A DNA stretch of 64,000 nt. Source: Cohnella sp. SGD-V74 (lineage in GTDB: Bacteria > Bacillota > Bacilli > Paenibacillales > Paenibacillaceae). A model generated the notes under the pieces. That model was not told the origin of the DNA. It did no database searches and worked only from the letters and a program-made list of their open reading frames with translations. A program made the position numbers and the translations under genes. Position 1 is the first letter of the stretch; every line of letters begins with the position of its first letter. Below, piece after piece: positions 15,102 through 22,918 of the stretch. The DNA lies in the NCBI RefSeq assembly GCF_003001675.1, contig NZ_PVYW01000020.1, forward strand, positions 62,001-126,000, given 5' to 3'.

Positions 15102-16786
15102 GCCGTCTCCTCCTTCCGGCGATACGGAATCCGCAGCGATACCCGGGTGCCGACTCCGGCTTCGCTCTCGATGTCGAGCCCGTAGGCTTCCCCGTAATAA
15201 AGCCGAATCCGGTTATGCACGTTGCTGATCCCGATGCCGCCGTGATGCGTCCCCTCGCGAATGGCGGCCAGCGTCTCTTCGTCCATCCCAATGCCGTTGT
15301 CCGCGATCTCCAGATGCAGCTCGTCCCCGCGCCTCAGGCAGACGAGGCTCAGATCGACGCTGCCGACCTTGTTCTCGAAGCCGTGCACGATCGCGTTCTC
15401 GACGAGGGGATGGAGCAGCAGCCGGGGGATGACGGCGTCCAGCGCATCGTCGTCGATGCGAATGTCGACGCGCAGCCGATCCGCGAACCGAATGCGCTGA
15501 ATATACAAATAGTGCTCGATCAGCTCCATCTCCGCGCCCAGCGTCGTCTCCTCGTCGTCCACGTGAATCATTCCCCGCAGCAGCCTGGAGAGTTGAACGA
15601 CGATGCCGCTGATTTCCTTCGTCTGGTTCATCTTGGCGTTCCATTTGATCAGATCGAGCGTGTTGTAGATAAAATGGGGATTCAGCTGCGCCTGAAGCGC
15701 CTTGATCTCGGCGACGCGAAGCCGCCGCTGCTCGTCCTTGGCGCTGGCGATCAGATCCTTGATCTGCGTCGCCATGGCGTTAAAGCCGCTGGCCACGATG
15801 CCGAATTCGTCGACGCGTCGGGACTCGATCCGAACCGAGAGATCGCCCATCGAGATGCGCTTCATTGAGTGCGCCAGCTCGAAAATCGGCTTGGACACGT
15901 ATTTCGACAGCTTATAGGCGAACCAGAGGCAGATGACGAGACTGACTGCCGCGGCAACGGCGAACAGCGTCTGAATGAACCCCATGCTCTGCTCCACGAT
16001 CGCCGCCGGAGAATAGCCGTAGACGGACAAGCCGAGCCGTTCCGAAGGCACGATCTGCAGCAGGTGGCCGCTGCCGATCTCCCCGGGCTCGCGCTCCAGC
16101 GTCCCTTCCCTCTCGGGCTGCTTCGTATGGATCACCGTGTAGGCATGTCTGTCCAGCACGACGAAGTCCATCGCGAACGGAGCGTCGTAAGCGCTTACGA
16201 TGTCGGCGATCAAAGCCCGCGGAAAATCGACGATCAGGTAGCCGAGCAGCTCCCCGGACGACGAATGCAGCGTCTGAACGAGACTGAGCACGACTTTGTC
16301 CCCTTGGGGACTGTCGTACGCGTGCGGATACACGCGAATCTCGCCTTCCGCCTCATGGGCGGTGCGGAAGATGCCCCACCCGCGGTACTTCGCCGGATTG
16401 TAGATCGACGGCAGCTCCCGGGTCGAATAGTGGACGCTGCCGTCGGCGTTGATCATGTAAATGGCCGCTTTGTTTTTCTTGCCTGCCAGCAGCAGATGCA
16501 TGCGCTGCTCGACGTTTTTCTTCAGTTCGGCGCTGCCGCCGAGCAGCGCCTGCCGCACTTCCGGCAGCTCGCCGATCGTATTCATGATGCCGCCGTATTC
16601 CTCCGCAAGCGCGTCGAACCTCTCCGCCGCTCCCGCCACTTTGCCGTGAAGCTGCTGGCGGTACTGTTCGAGGAAAAATCGCTTCGAGAAGCCGTACGTC
16701 ATCGACCCGATGATGAGCAGCGGGATGACGCCGACCAGAACGAAGAAAATAAGCAGCTTGTTGTAGAAGCTTAACGATTTCCTCAT
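15098..16786 (-). CDS. YesM-type sensor histidine kinase
   Basis: 562 residues from the ATG at 16786. Helix 1 (about 8-30), an extracellular sensor, helix 2 (about 275-298), HAMP, the His_kinase motif LNPHFIYNTLDLIKWN with its phospho-His, and an HATPase domain (DNGIGMDEET, GGIGISNVHNRIRLYYG). An upstream open extension reads through the inserted repeat element and is not a real N terminus. The ribosome site AAGGAG begins at the very edge of the element, so insertion has replaced whatever leader the gene had. Confidence 0.92.
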   Translation of the reverse strand: MRKSLSFYNKLLIFFVLVGVIPLLIIGSMTYGFSKRFFLEQYRQQLHGKVAGAAERFDALAEEYGGIMNTIGELPEVRQALLGGSAELKKNVEQRMHLLLAGKKNKAAIYMINADGSVHYSTRELPSIYNPAKYRGWGIFRTAHEAEGEIRVYPHAYDSPQGDKVVLSLVQTLHSSSGELLGYLIVDFPRALIADIVSAYDAPFAMDFVVLDRHAYTVIHTKQPEREGTLEREPGEIGSGHLLQIVPSERLGLSVYGYSPAAIVEQSMGFIQTLFAVAAAVSLVICLWFAYKLSKYVSKPIFELAHSMKRISMGDLSVRIESRRVDEFGIVASGFNAMATQIKDLIASAKDEQRRLRVAEIKALQAQLNPHFIYNTLDLIKWNAKMNQTKEISGIVVQLSRLLRGMIHVDDEETTLGAEMELIEHYLYIQRIRFADRLRVDIRIDDDALDAVIPRLLLHPLVENAIVHGFENKVGSVDLSLVCLRRGDELHLEIADNGIGMDEETLAAIREGTHHGGIGISNVHNRIRLYYGEAYGLDIESEAGVGTRVSLRIPYRRKEETA

Positions 16787-16799
16787 GCGGATGATCTCC

Positions 16800-16957
16800 T
16801 TAGGGCGTGTATGCATACTCCGAGGATCGCAGATATGGCCGAATTTTCGTTCCATGCAAGGAACTTTTGTGAAGGCGTACCGGAGGTACGTCAAGCAAAA
16901 GTGACGCAGCAGGGGCGGTGATAGATGCCCCTGAGCGGGTTTGCATACACGCCCTAG
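16800..16957. repeat. Structured terminal-inverted-repeat element, copy 2 (158 bp)
   Basis: Same sequence as 6724-6890 apart from a few substitutions and a 9-base shorter last loop. The ends pair perfectly over TAGGGCGTGTATGCA. Relative to copy 1 two stem positions changed on both arms (T-G to A-T, and T-A to G-C), keeping pairing. Internal hairpins are conserved in sequence. In minus-strand transcripts it would form the leader of the kinase gene, ending one base before its ribosome site. Confidence 0.82.
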
Positions 16958-17070
16958 GCGATTCTTGGCTGTCGAACGTAATTGGTCGTCCGCTGTCTTC
17001 TATTAGCAGGATAACGTATCCGCAAGAAGAAGCGCAACCGTTAACGCCTGGCAGCGGAACGCCGGAGCGT

Positions 17071-17850
17071 TTATCCGGCGGCTTGAATCAGCCTGGTCAG
17101 TTCGTCGTGCACGAGTCCGTTCGTCGCGATCAGCGCGGTCTTGTCCAGCGCTTCGGGCAGCGGCTTGCCCTGCCAATCCGAAGCCCGTCCTCCGGCCTCC
17201 TCCAGCAGGATCAGCCCGGCCGCTACGTCCCACACGTTCAAGTCGACCTCAAAGTAGCCGTCGATTCGGCCAGCCGCCACGTAGGCCAGGTCCAGCGACG
17301 CCGGTCCCTTGCGCTTGAGGTCCTGACAGGCGGCGAACACCTTCTCCGCCGCGCGGAACATCCTGGGCGCGGACACCTGCCGCTCGTACGGGAAGCCGAA
17401 CCCGAAGATGCAGTCCCCGAGCGCGGCATTGCGCGATACGGACAGCCGCTCCCCGTTCAGCCGTGCCCCGGCTCCGGACAGCGCGGTGAACAGCTCCCCG
17501 TTAAACGGATTGTAGACGATGCCGAAGCGCCGCTCCAATCCGACGTACGCGACGGAAATCGCGACGTGCGGGTAACCGTGGATCAGATTGGTCGTGCCGT
17601 CGATCGGATCGAGAATCCATTTCGCCTTCCGTGTCGCATAGTCGTTCGTCTCGTTCTCCTCCGAGATGAACTCCGCTTCCGGCTCCAGCGCGTATAACGC
17701 CCCGTTCAGCTCCCGTTGCACCGCCAAGTCGATATTCGTGACGTAATTGGCGAACCCTTTCTCCTCGACGCTAAGCTCTTTGCTCCCATTGCGAACGATC
17801 TCACCGGCCGCACGCACGCAGGCGATCGTCTTCTCCATCAGTTGTTCCAT
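17071..17850 (-). CDS. Inositol monophosphatase family protein
   Basis: 259 residues with the IMPase/FBPase lithium-sensitive phosphatase motifs: EFISEEN (metal-binding Glu), WILDPIDGTTNLIHG and VWDVAAGLILLEEAGG. The family hydrolyses phosphate monoesters such as myo-inositol-1-phosphate with magnesium. GGAGGGAGAG lies upstream of the chosen ATG; an in-frame ATG four codons later is also possible. It follows the fused permease gene by about 30 bases, so dephosphorylation of an imported or derived phosphoester is a reasonable inference. Confidence 0.9.
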   Translation of the reverse strand: MEQLMEKTIACVRAAGEIVRNGSKELSVEEKGFANYVTNIDLAVQRELNGALYALEPEAEFISEENETNDYATRKAKWILDPIDGTTNLIHGYPHVAISVAYVGLERRFGIVYNPFNGELFTALSGAGARLNGERLSVSRNAALGDCIFGFGFPYERQVSAPRMFRAAEKVFAACQDLKRKGPASLDLAYVAAGRIDGYFEVDLNVWDVAAGLILLEEAGGRASDWQGKPLPEALDKTALIATNGLVHDELTRLIQAAG

Positions 17851-17881
17851 AGTTCGTTCTCTCTCCCTCCGATGTCCACCT

Positions 17882-19576
17882 CTACATCATAACGCTTCTG
17901 CCGCCGGAAAATTTATTGAAAATGATCAGCGAGACGACCGTCGCCACCGACAGAATGGATGCCAGCGCCGCCGCAGTGCCGAAGCTGTCCTTGAATATTT
18001 CTGTGAAAATCGCGACCGAGATCGTGCCCGTCTTGCCCGAGAACAGAATCAGCGTGGAGCTGAGCTCGTTGATCGTCTGTACCCAGCTGAGGATGGCGCC
18101 GGAGAACAGCCCGGGCAGCATCAGCACCGCAGTCGTCTTGAAAAACGTGCGCATCGGCGGAACGCCAAGGCTGATCGACGCTTCCTCAATGCTCGGATCG
18201 ATCTGGTACAAAATCGCGGTGCTCGATCGCAGAATAAACGGCAGCTTGCGGATAACGTACGACACGACGATGATCGTTACCGTTCCGGTCAGAATGAGCG
18301 GCGCCTTGTTGAAGGCGGTAATGAGCCCGATCCCGAGCACGGAGCCGGGAATGACGTACGGGAACATCGCCAGCGAGTCGAGCAGCGAGGACAGCGCCGA
18401 TCTCCTGCGGACGACGACGTAGCTCAGCAGCAAGCCGACGACGACCATGATGACGATGGCGATGCTGGCGAAGTAGAACGTATTGGCGATGTTCTTCGAC
18501 AGCTTGAAGCCGATCGCCCTGTAGCTGTCCAGGCTGAAGCCGCTCACGAACAGCGGGCCGCGCGTCTTGATGAAGGACGTGATGAACACGACGATCTGCG
18601 GCGTGACCGCCAGCAGCGACACCCCGAAGGCAATTGCCGTCAACAGCGAGCGCTTGCCCAGCTTCAGCTTCTGCACGGCTGGCGGGCGCAGGGCGCTCAT
18701 GCGATAGTTTTTGCGCGAGACGATATACTTCTGGACGAACAGCACGAGCAGCGCGCACAGGACGATGACGGTGCTCAGCGTGCTGGCCAGGTAGACGTCG
18801 CCCCCGATGTCGCTCATGAACTCCTCGTAGACGACGACCGGCAGCACCTTGTAGCCTTCCGCGATGAGCAGCGGCGTGCCGAAGTCGGCGAGCGAGGTCA
18901 TGAAGACGACGATCGCGCCGGCGCTGATCGACGGCACGATGACCGGGAACGTCAGCGTCAGCAGCTTCCGGATGCGGGACATCCCGAGATTCTCTGCCGC
19001 CTCCTCCAGCGAACTGTCCATATTGGAGAGCGCTCCGGAAACGTACATGTAGACGAACGGGAACAGCTTCAGCGTGAACACGAGAAGCATGCCTTGAAAG
19101 CCGTAGATCGTCGGAAGCACGATGCCGATTTTCTCGAACAGGTTCGTCACGAAGCCGTTGCGCCCGAGCAGCAAAATCCACGAGTACGCACCGATGAACG
19201 GCGGGGACAGCAGGCTCAGCACGATCATGATGTTGATGACGGATTTGCCCCACACGTTGAACCTCGTCATGATGTAGGCCATCGGAACGCCGATCAGCGT
19301 CGCCAGCACCGTCGTCAGCGCCGAGACCGTCAAGCTGTGCTTAAGCGTGTTGAAGTAATAGGGCGTCGTGAAAAAGTCGATGAAGTTCACGAAGCTCAGC
19401 CGGTGCGTCTCCGGGTGGTAGAAGCTCTTCAGGAACAGCGAGGAGAACGGGTAGACGAGAAACACAATCATCAGCGCAAGCAGCGTCAGGCTGACGATGA
19501 TCCAGAACGACGGCTTCCTCCACCTTCTGCGCGTTCCTCCCTGCCCGATTGCCGGTCCGATCGCAGGGCTGCTCAT
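17882..19576 (-). CDS. ABC transporter permease, FbpB/ThiP-like double permease
   Basis: 564 residues with about 12 membrane helices in two halves, each with a binding-protein-dependent permease EAA loop (EEAAENLGMSRIRKLLTLTFPVIVPSI; EEASISLGVPPMRTFFKTT). Fused permeases of this kind serve iron(III), thiamine, putrescine-like or phosphonate uptake. The start overlaps the ATPase stop by four bases (ATGA, 19573-19576), so translation is coupled. It partners the ATPase and binding protein upstream. Confidence 0.92.
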   Translation of the reverse strand: MSSPAIGPAIGQGGTRRRWRKPSFWIIVSLTLLALMIVFLVYPFSSLFLKSFYHPETHRLSFVNFIDFFTTPYYFNTLKHSLTVSALTTVLATLIGVPMAYIMTRFNVWGKSVINIMIVLSLLSPPFIGAYSWILLLGRNGFVTNLFEKIGIVLPTIYGFQGMLLVFTLKLFPFVYMYVSGALSNMDSSLEEAAENLGMSRIRKLLTLTFPVIVPSISAGAIVVFMTSLADFGTPLLIAEGYKVLPVVVYEEFMSDIGGDVYLASTLSTVIVLCALLVLFVQKYIVSRKNYRMSALRPPAVQKLKLGKRSLLTAIAFGVSLLAVTPQIVVFITSFIKTRGPLFVSGFSLDSYRAIGFKLSKNIANTFYFASIAIVIMVVVGLLLSYVVVRRRSALSSLLDSLAMFPYVIPGSVLGIGLITAFNKAPLILTGTVTIIVVSYVIRKLPFILRSSTAILYQIDPSIEEASISLGVPPMRTFFKTTAVLMLPGLFSGAILSWVQTINELSSTLILFSGKTGTISVAIFTEIFKDSFGTAAALASILSVATVVSLIIFNKFSGGRSVMM

Positions 19577-20685
19577 ACGATCGCCTCCCCCGTGCCGGGA
19601 CGGTACAGATGCAGCTTGCCGAGGTTGAAGCGGATGCCGACCCGGTCGCCGACGGAGCGAAGCACTTCGGTATCCTTGGCGTATTCGTTCACCTCTACGG
19701 TCTGACCGCCGCCCAGCTCGACCTCGTAGCTGATGTAGTCGCCGAGGAACGTGACGAGCGTGACGCGCCCTTGCGGTTCGCCTTCGCTCGGCTCGGCCAG
19801 ATGGATGTCCTCAGGACGGATGGCGAGACGGACTTCCCCGGACGCCGTCTTCCTGGCGCCGACGGGAATCGTCCCGACACCTTCGACCTTGACGACAGCT
19901 GGCTCGCCCGCACCCGGGACGCCGGTGACGGCGGAGCTGCCCGCACCGGACAGCGTGCCGTCCAGGAAGTTCGTCGTGCCGATGAAGCCGGCTACGAACG
20001 CGGTCGCGGGCTTCGAATAGATTTCCAGCGGCGTGCCGATCTGCTCGACGACGCCAGCGTTCATGACCGCGATTCGGTCGGACATCGCCAGCGCTTCCTC
20101 CTGGTCGTGCGTCACGTAGATCGTCGTAATGTTCAGATCTTTCTGAATCTTTTTGATGGCGATGCGCATGTCGATTCTCAGCTTGGCGTCCAGGTTGCTG
20201 AGCGGTTCGTCCATGAGCAGGATCGTCGGATGGATGACGAGCGCCCGCGCCAGCGCCACCCGCTGCTGCTGCCCGCCGCTGAGCTGGGACGGATCCCGGT
20301 CGCGGTACTTCTCGATATGCATCAGCTTCAGCATGTCGCCGACCCGATCCGCAATTTCCGCCTTCGGCAGCTTGCGCGCCTTTAGCCCGTACGCTACGTT
20401 CTTCTGAATCGTCATATGTGGAAAGATGGCGTAATTCTGGAACACCATCCCGATATTTCGCTGGTAAGCGGGAATGTCGTTCATGACCCGGTCGTCGAAC
20501 AGAATCTGTCCGTCTTCGATCGAATTGAAGCCCGCGATCATGCGGAGCAGCGTCGTTTTGCCGCAGCCCGACGGGCCGAGAATGGTGAAAAATTCGCCTT
20601 CTTTAATGGAAAAATCAATGCCGTCTACCGCCGTGTTGTCTCCGTACCTCTTCGTCAGATTGCGGAAGGTTACGCTGTGGCTCAT
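19573..20685 (-). CDS. ABC transporter ATP-binding protein (spermidine/iron type, with TOBE domain)
   Basis: 370 residues from the ATG with AGGAG seven bases upstream; 18 upstream codons are open but unsupported. Walker A GPSGCGKTT (about 38-46), Q-loop FQNYAIFPHM, signature LSGGQQQR, Walker B ILLMDEP and H-loop VTHDQ are all present, followed by a C-terminal TOBE-like beta region. It energises the fused permease downstream. The specificity cannot be read from this subunit. Confidence 0.92.
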   Translation of the reverse strand: MSHSVTFRNLTKRYGDNTAVDGIDFSIKEGEFFTILGPSGCGKTTLLRMIAGFNSIEDGQILFDDRVMNDIPAYQRNIGMVFQNYAIFPHMTIQKNVAYGLKARKLPKAEIADRVGDMLKLMHIEKYRDRDPSQLSGGQQQRVALARALVIHPTILLMDEPLSNLDAKLRIDMRIAIKKIQKDLNITTIYVTHDQEEALAMSDRIAVMNAGVVEQIGTPLEIYSKPATAFVAGFIGTTNFLDGTLSGAGSSAVTGVPGAGEPAVVKVEGVGTIPVGARKTASGEVRLAIRPEDIHLAEPSEGEPQGRVTLVTFLGDYISYEVELGGGQTVEVNEYAKDTEVLRSVGDRVGIRFNLGKLHLYRPGTGEAIV

Positions 20686-20918
20686 CTGATCACTCCTGTC
20701 TCGTAGTTGAACCAAGGATGCGTCAAGGACAGACCCCATGAAATGGAGAAAGGGAATGGTTTTGCCCGCGCCTTTTGGCTTTGAGTTGCCTACCTATGAA
20801 GGTCTTATCGATCCAAGCAACTCAAAACAACTTGTCTGAAGCCGGCAAAGCCATCCCTTTCGAAATGCAATCGGTTTGCCTTTCATTGGTTCAACCTATA
20901 TGGGTTGCTGGATTACTA
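20686..20918. other. Intercistronic region, binding protein / ATPase
   Basis: 233 bases without a gene. On the minus strand CAACC-CATATA-GGTTG follows the binding-protein stop, and TGAGTTGC/GCAACTCA brackets about 25 bases nearer the ATPase start. Neither is followed by a T run, so they look like RNA-stabilising or attenuating stem-loops that would favour the binding-protein message over the rest of the operon. Confidence 0.5.
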
Positions 20919-21938
20919 TTACTGGCCGACCACAAATTCCTTCCACTTCTTCGTGATCATCTCTTTGTTGGCGATCGCCCATTCCATGTCGTATTCGACT
21001 TTCACGAGCTGGCTGAGCGGAACCATGCCCTTGGGCTCCTGCAAGTCCGTCCGAACCGTGCGGCGGTAGATGTCCCCGATATGGGATTGAACGTCCTTGC
21101 TGAGCAGGAAGTCGACGAACTTCTGGGCGTTCTCCATGTTTTTCGCGCCTTTGACGATGCCGAGGCCGGATGTCAGCAGCGTGTTGCCGTCGGACGGATA
21201 GACGATCTCCAGATCGGCTCCGGATTCGACGTATTTCAGCGCGCCTTGCTCGTACGTTACGCCGACGCTGTATTCGCCGTCCGCGACGCCCTTGAACGTG
21301 CCGGAGGAGCTGCTGATCAGCTTGCCGTCCAGATTGTCGACGAACCGCTTGATCAGATCCATTCCCTGATCGCGATCGGGCTTGGACAAAATCATGTTGA
21401 CGACGGCTGTGAACGAAGAACCCGACTTGACCGGATCGGCGTGCGCGATTTTGCCCTTCCATTTCGGATCGGTCAGATCCTCCCAGCTCTTCGGCGCTTC
21501 CTCTTCCTTCACGAGCTTCGGATTGTAGATGATGACCATCGGCTCCAGGTTAAAGCCGTACCAAGTGTTGTTCGGGCTTTTCGCCTCGGGGATCAGGCTG
21601 TCGAGCTCGGTGCTCTTGTACGGCTCCAGCAGGTCGTCGACAACCGCGTAACCGTCCACGAAGCCGCCCCACAGCACGTCGCCCAGCGGATTTTCCTTCT
21701 CGGCGCGGATTCTGGCGATCAGCTCGCCCGTGCCGGCGCCGACGAGGTTGACCGTGATGCCGGTCTTCTCCTGAAACTCCTTCACGATCGGATCGGACCA
21801 ATCCGCCGCGTGGGAATAATACAGCGTCAGCGAATCCGATTTTCCGCCCTCCTTGCCTTTGCCGTCGGAACCGCAACCTGCCGCGATTACGCTCCCCGCC
21901 AGCAGTACGGCCAGTGCTCCCGCCCATTTCTTTCTCAT
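20919..21938 (-). CDS. ABC transporter substrate-binding lipoprotein (Fe3+/phosphonate type family)
   Basis: 339 residues from the ATG with GGGAGG eight bases upstream. Lipoprotein signal MRKKWAGALAVLL...AAGC (Cys22), then a class-2 periplasmic-binding fold (LTLYYSHAADWSDPIVKEF, EKTGITVNLVGAGTGELIARI, NPLGDVLWGG, SWEDLTDPKWKGKIAHADP). This branch binds iron(III), aminoethylphosphonate or sugar phosphates. The tyrosine pair used for ferric iron by FbpA is not evident to me. With the IMPase in the operon, a phosphorylated organic substrate is more likely than iron. Confidence 0.85.
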   Translation of the reverse strand: MRKKWAGALAVLLAGSVIAAGCGSDGKGKEGGKSDSLTLYYSHAADWSDPIVKEFQEKTGITVNLVGAGTGELIARIRAEKENPLGDVLWGGFVDGYAVVDDLLEPYKSTELDSLIPEAKSPNNTWYGFNLEPMVIIYNPKLVKEEEAPKSWEDLTDPKWKGKIAHADPVKSGSSFTAVVNMILSKPDRDQGMDLIKRFVDNLDGKLISSSSGTFKGVADGEYSVGVTYEQGALKYVESGADLEIVYPSDGNTLLTSGLGIVKGAKNMENAQKFVDFLLSKDVQSHIGDIYRRTVRTDLQEPKGMVPLSQLVKVEYDMEWAIANKEMITKKWKEFVVGQ

Positions 21939-21974
21939 CCCGATGTCCTCCCTTGTTTGATTTACATGTTCATT

Positions 21975-21988
21975 GTAAAGCGCTTTCA
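21975..21988 (-). promoter_or_regulatory. Candidate CcpA (cre) site
   Basis: On the minus strand TGAAAGCGCTTTAC lies 37-50 bases upstream of the binding-protein ATG. It matches the cre ideal TGAAAGCGCTTTCA at 12 of 14 positions. Confidence 0.45.
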
Positions 21989-22130
21989 TTGCAGTCACAA
22001 CGTAACAATCCGGCACTTTTGTTTGTAAATTCGCACACTTTTACCATCGCATAGAACTGCGCTCGCCATCCTCTCTGCCGACTTGCATGCCCATAGTATC
22101 GCCACTTCTCCGCCAGCCCCGCGTGGGACG

Positions 22131-22171
22131 CAAAAAAACCTGCCAACCGCGACGAAGCGGCTGACAGGTTT
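22131..22171 (-). terminator. Terminator downstream of fur
   Basis: On the minus strand an AAACCTG...CAGGTTT stem with an inner CCGC/GCGG pairing is followed by a run of T. Confidence 0.85.
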
Positions 22172-22183
22172 GATTTTCGCTGC

Positions 22184-22666
22184 TTAAGAAACGGCTTTCC
22201 CCGTTCTCTTGCACGTTTTGCTGTCGTGTTTGCAAGTCTGGTAGACGCCCATGAAATCAAGACGATGGTCGGTGACCTTGAACCCGTATTCGCTGGCGAC
22301 GCGCTGCTCCAGCTCGAGCAGCCAGTCGTCCTGAATTTCCTCCAGCGCGCCGCATACCTTGCAGACGAGGTGGTGATGCATATGATCGTGCCCCTCCTGC
22401 CTGAGGTCGAAACGAGCGACGCCGTCTCCGAAGTTCATCTTCTGCACGATATGCAATTCCGCGAGCAGCTCCAAAGTCCGGTATACCGTAGCCAAGCCGA
22501 TCTCCGGAAACTTCTGTCGCACCAGCATGAACACATCTTCGGCGCTTAGATGATCGCTCTCGTTCTCCAGCAGCACTTTTAGCGTAATCTCGCGCTGCGG
22601 CGTCAGCTTGTATCCGTTCACGGTCAACTGCCGATTGATTTTGTCGATTTGCTCCACGATATCCAT
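22184..22666 (-). CDS. fur: Fur family ferric uptake regulator
   Basis: 160 residues, strikingly like Bacillus subtilis Fur (YKLTPQRE, DHLSAEDV, EIGLATVYRTLELL, NFGDGVARFDLR, HMHHHLVCKVCG). It has the His-rich metal site near 93-99 and Cys102/Cys105. The second cysteine pair (Cys145, Cys152) is spaced by six residues rather than two, a small departure. With Fe2+ it represses iron genes at 7-1-7 boxes; one perfect box lies at 27872-27886. GGAGGTG precedes the ATG. Confidence 0.93.
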   Translation of the reverse strand: MDIVEQIDKINRQLTVNGYKLTPQREITLKVLLENESDHLSAEDVFMLVRQKFPEIGLATVYRTLELLAELHIVQKMNFGDGVARFDLRQEGHDHMHHHLVCKVCGALEEIQDDWLLELEQRVASEYGFKVTDHRLDFMGVYQTCKHDSKTCKRTGKAVS

Positions 22667-22918
22667 CCTATGGACACCTCCGCTTCATTAGAGTGGTATT
22701 TGTCGTTACTTTCCCATCATAGCGAAATCGGGCGAAAAAATCAAAGAAAACGCCATCATTTTCCATAATCGCATTATTATACGCTTATGGTTTCTCTACA
22801 AAACGATCGGCGCGAACGTCCATAAAGTGACGACAAGAACTTCGTATGGTAAGATTTAAGCGCATCGCGAGTCCGCGTACGGCTCGCCTCCAGAATGAAC
22901 GAAGCAGGTGTGTGTACC
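22667..22918. promoter_or_regulatory. Divergent promoter region, fur / MocR-type regulator
   Basis: About 250 bases, AT-rich around 22740-22860. It must hold the fur promoter and that of the aminotransferase-like regulator. I see no perfect Fur or Per box here. Confidence 0.5.

Noticed and set aside
16787-16894. Extra 36 residues at the start of the YesM-type kinase
   Set aside because: They are translated from the inserted repeat element. A similar peptide appears from the other copy in an unrelated frame, and the ribosome site lies after it.
17747-19705. Long plus-strand frame opposite the fused permease
   Set aside because: It is a shadow of a gene with clear permease motifs; the composition is Asp/Arg/Gln-rich with no domain.
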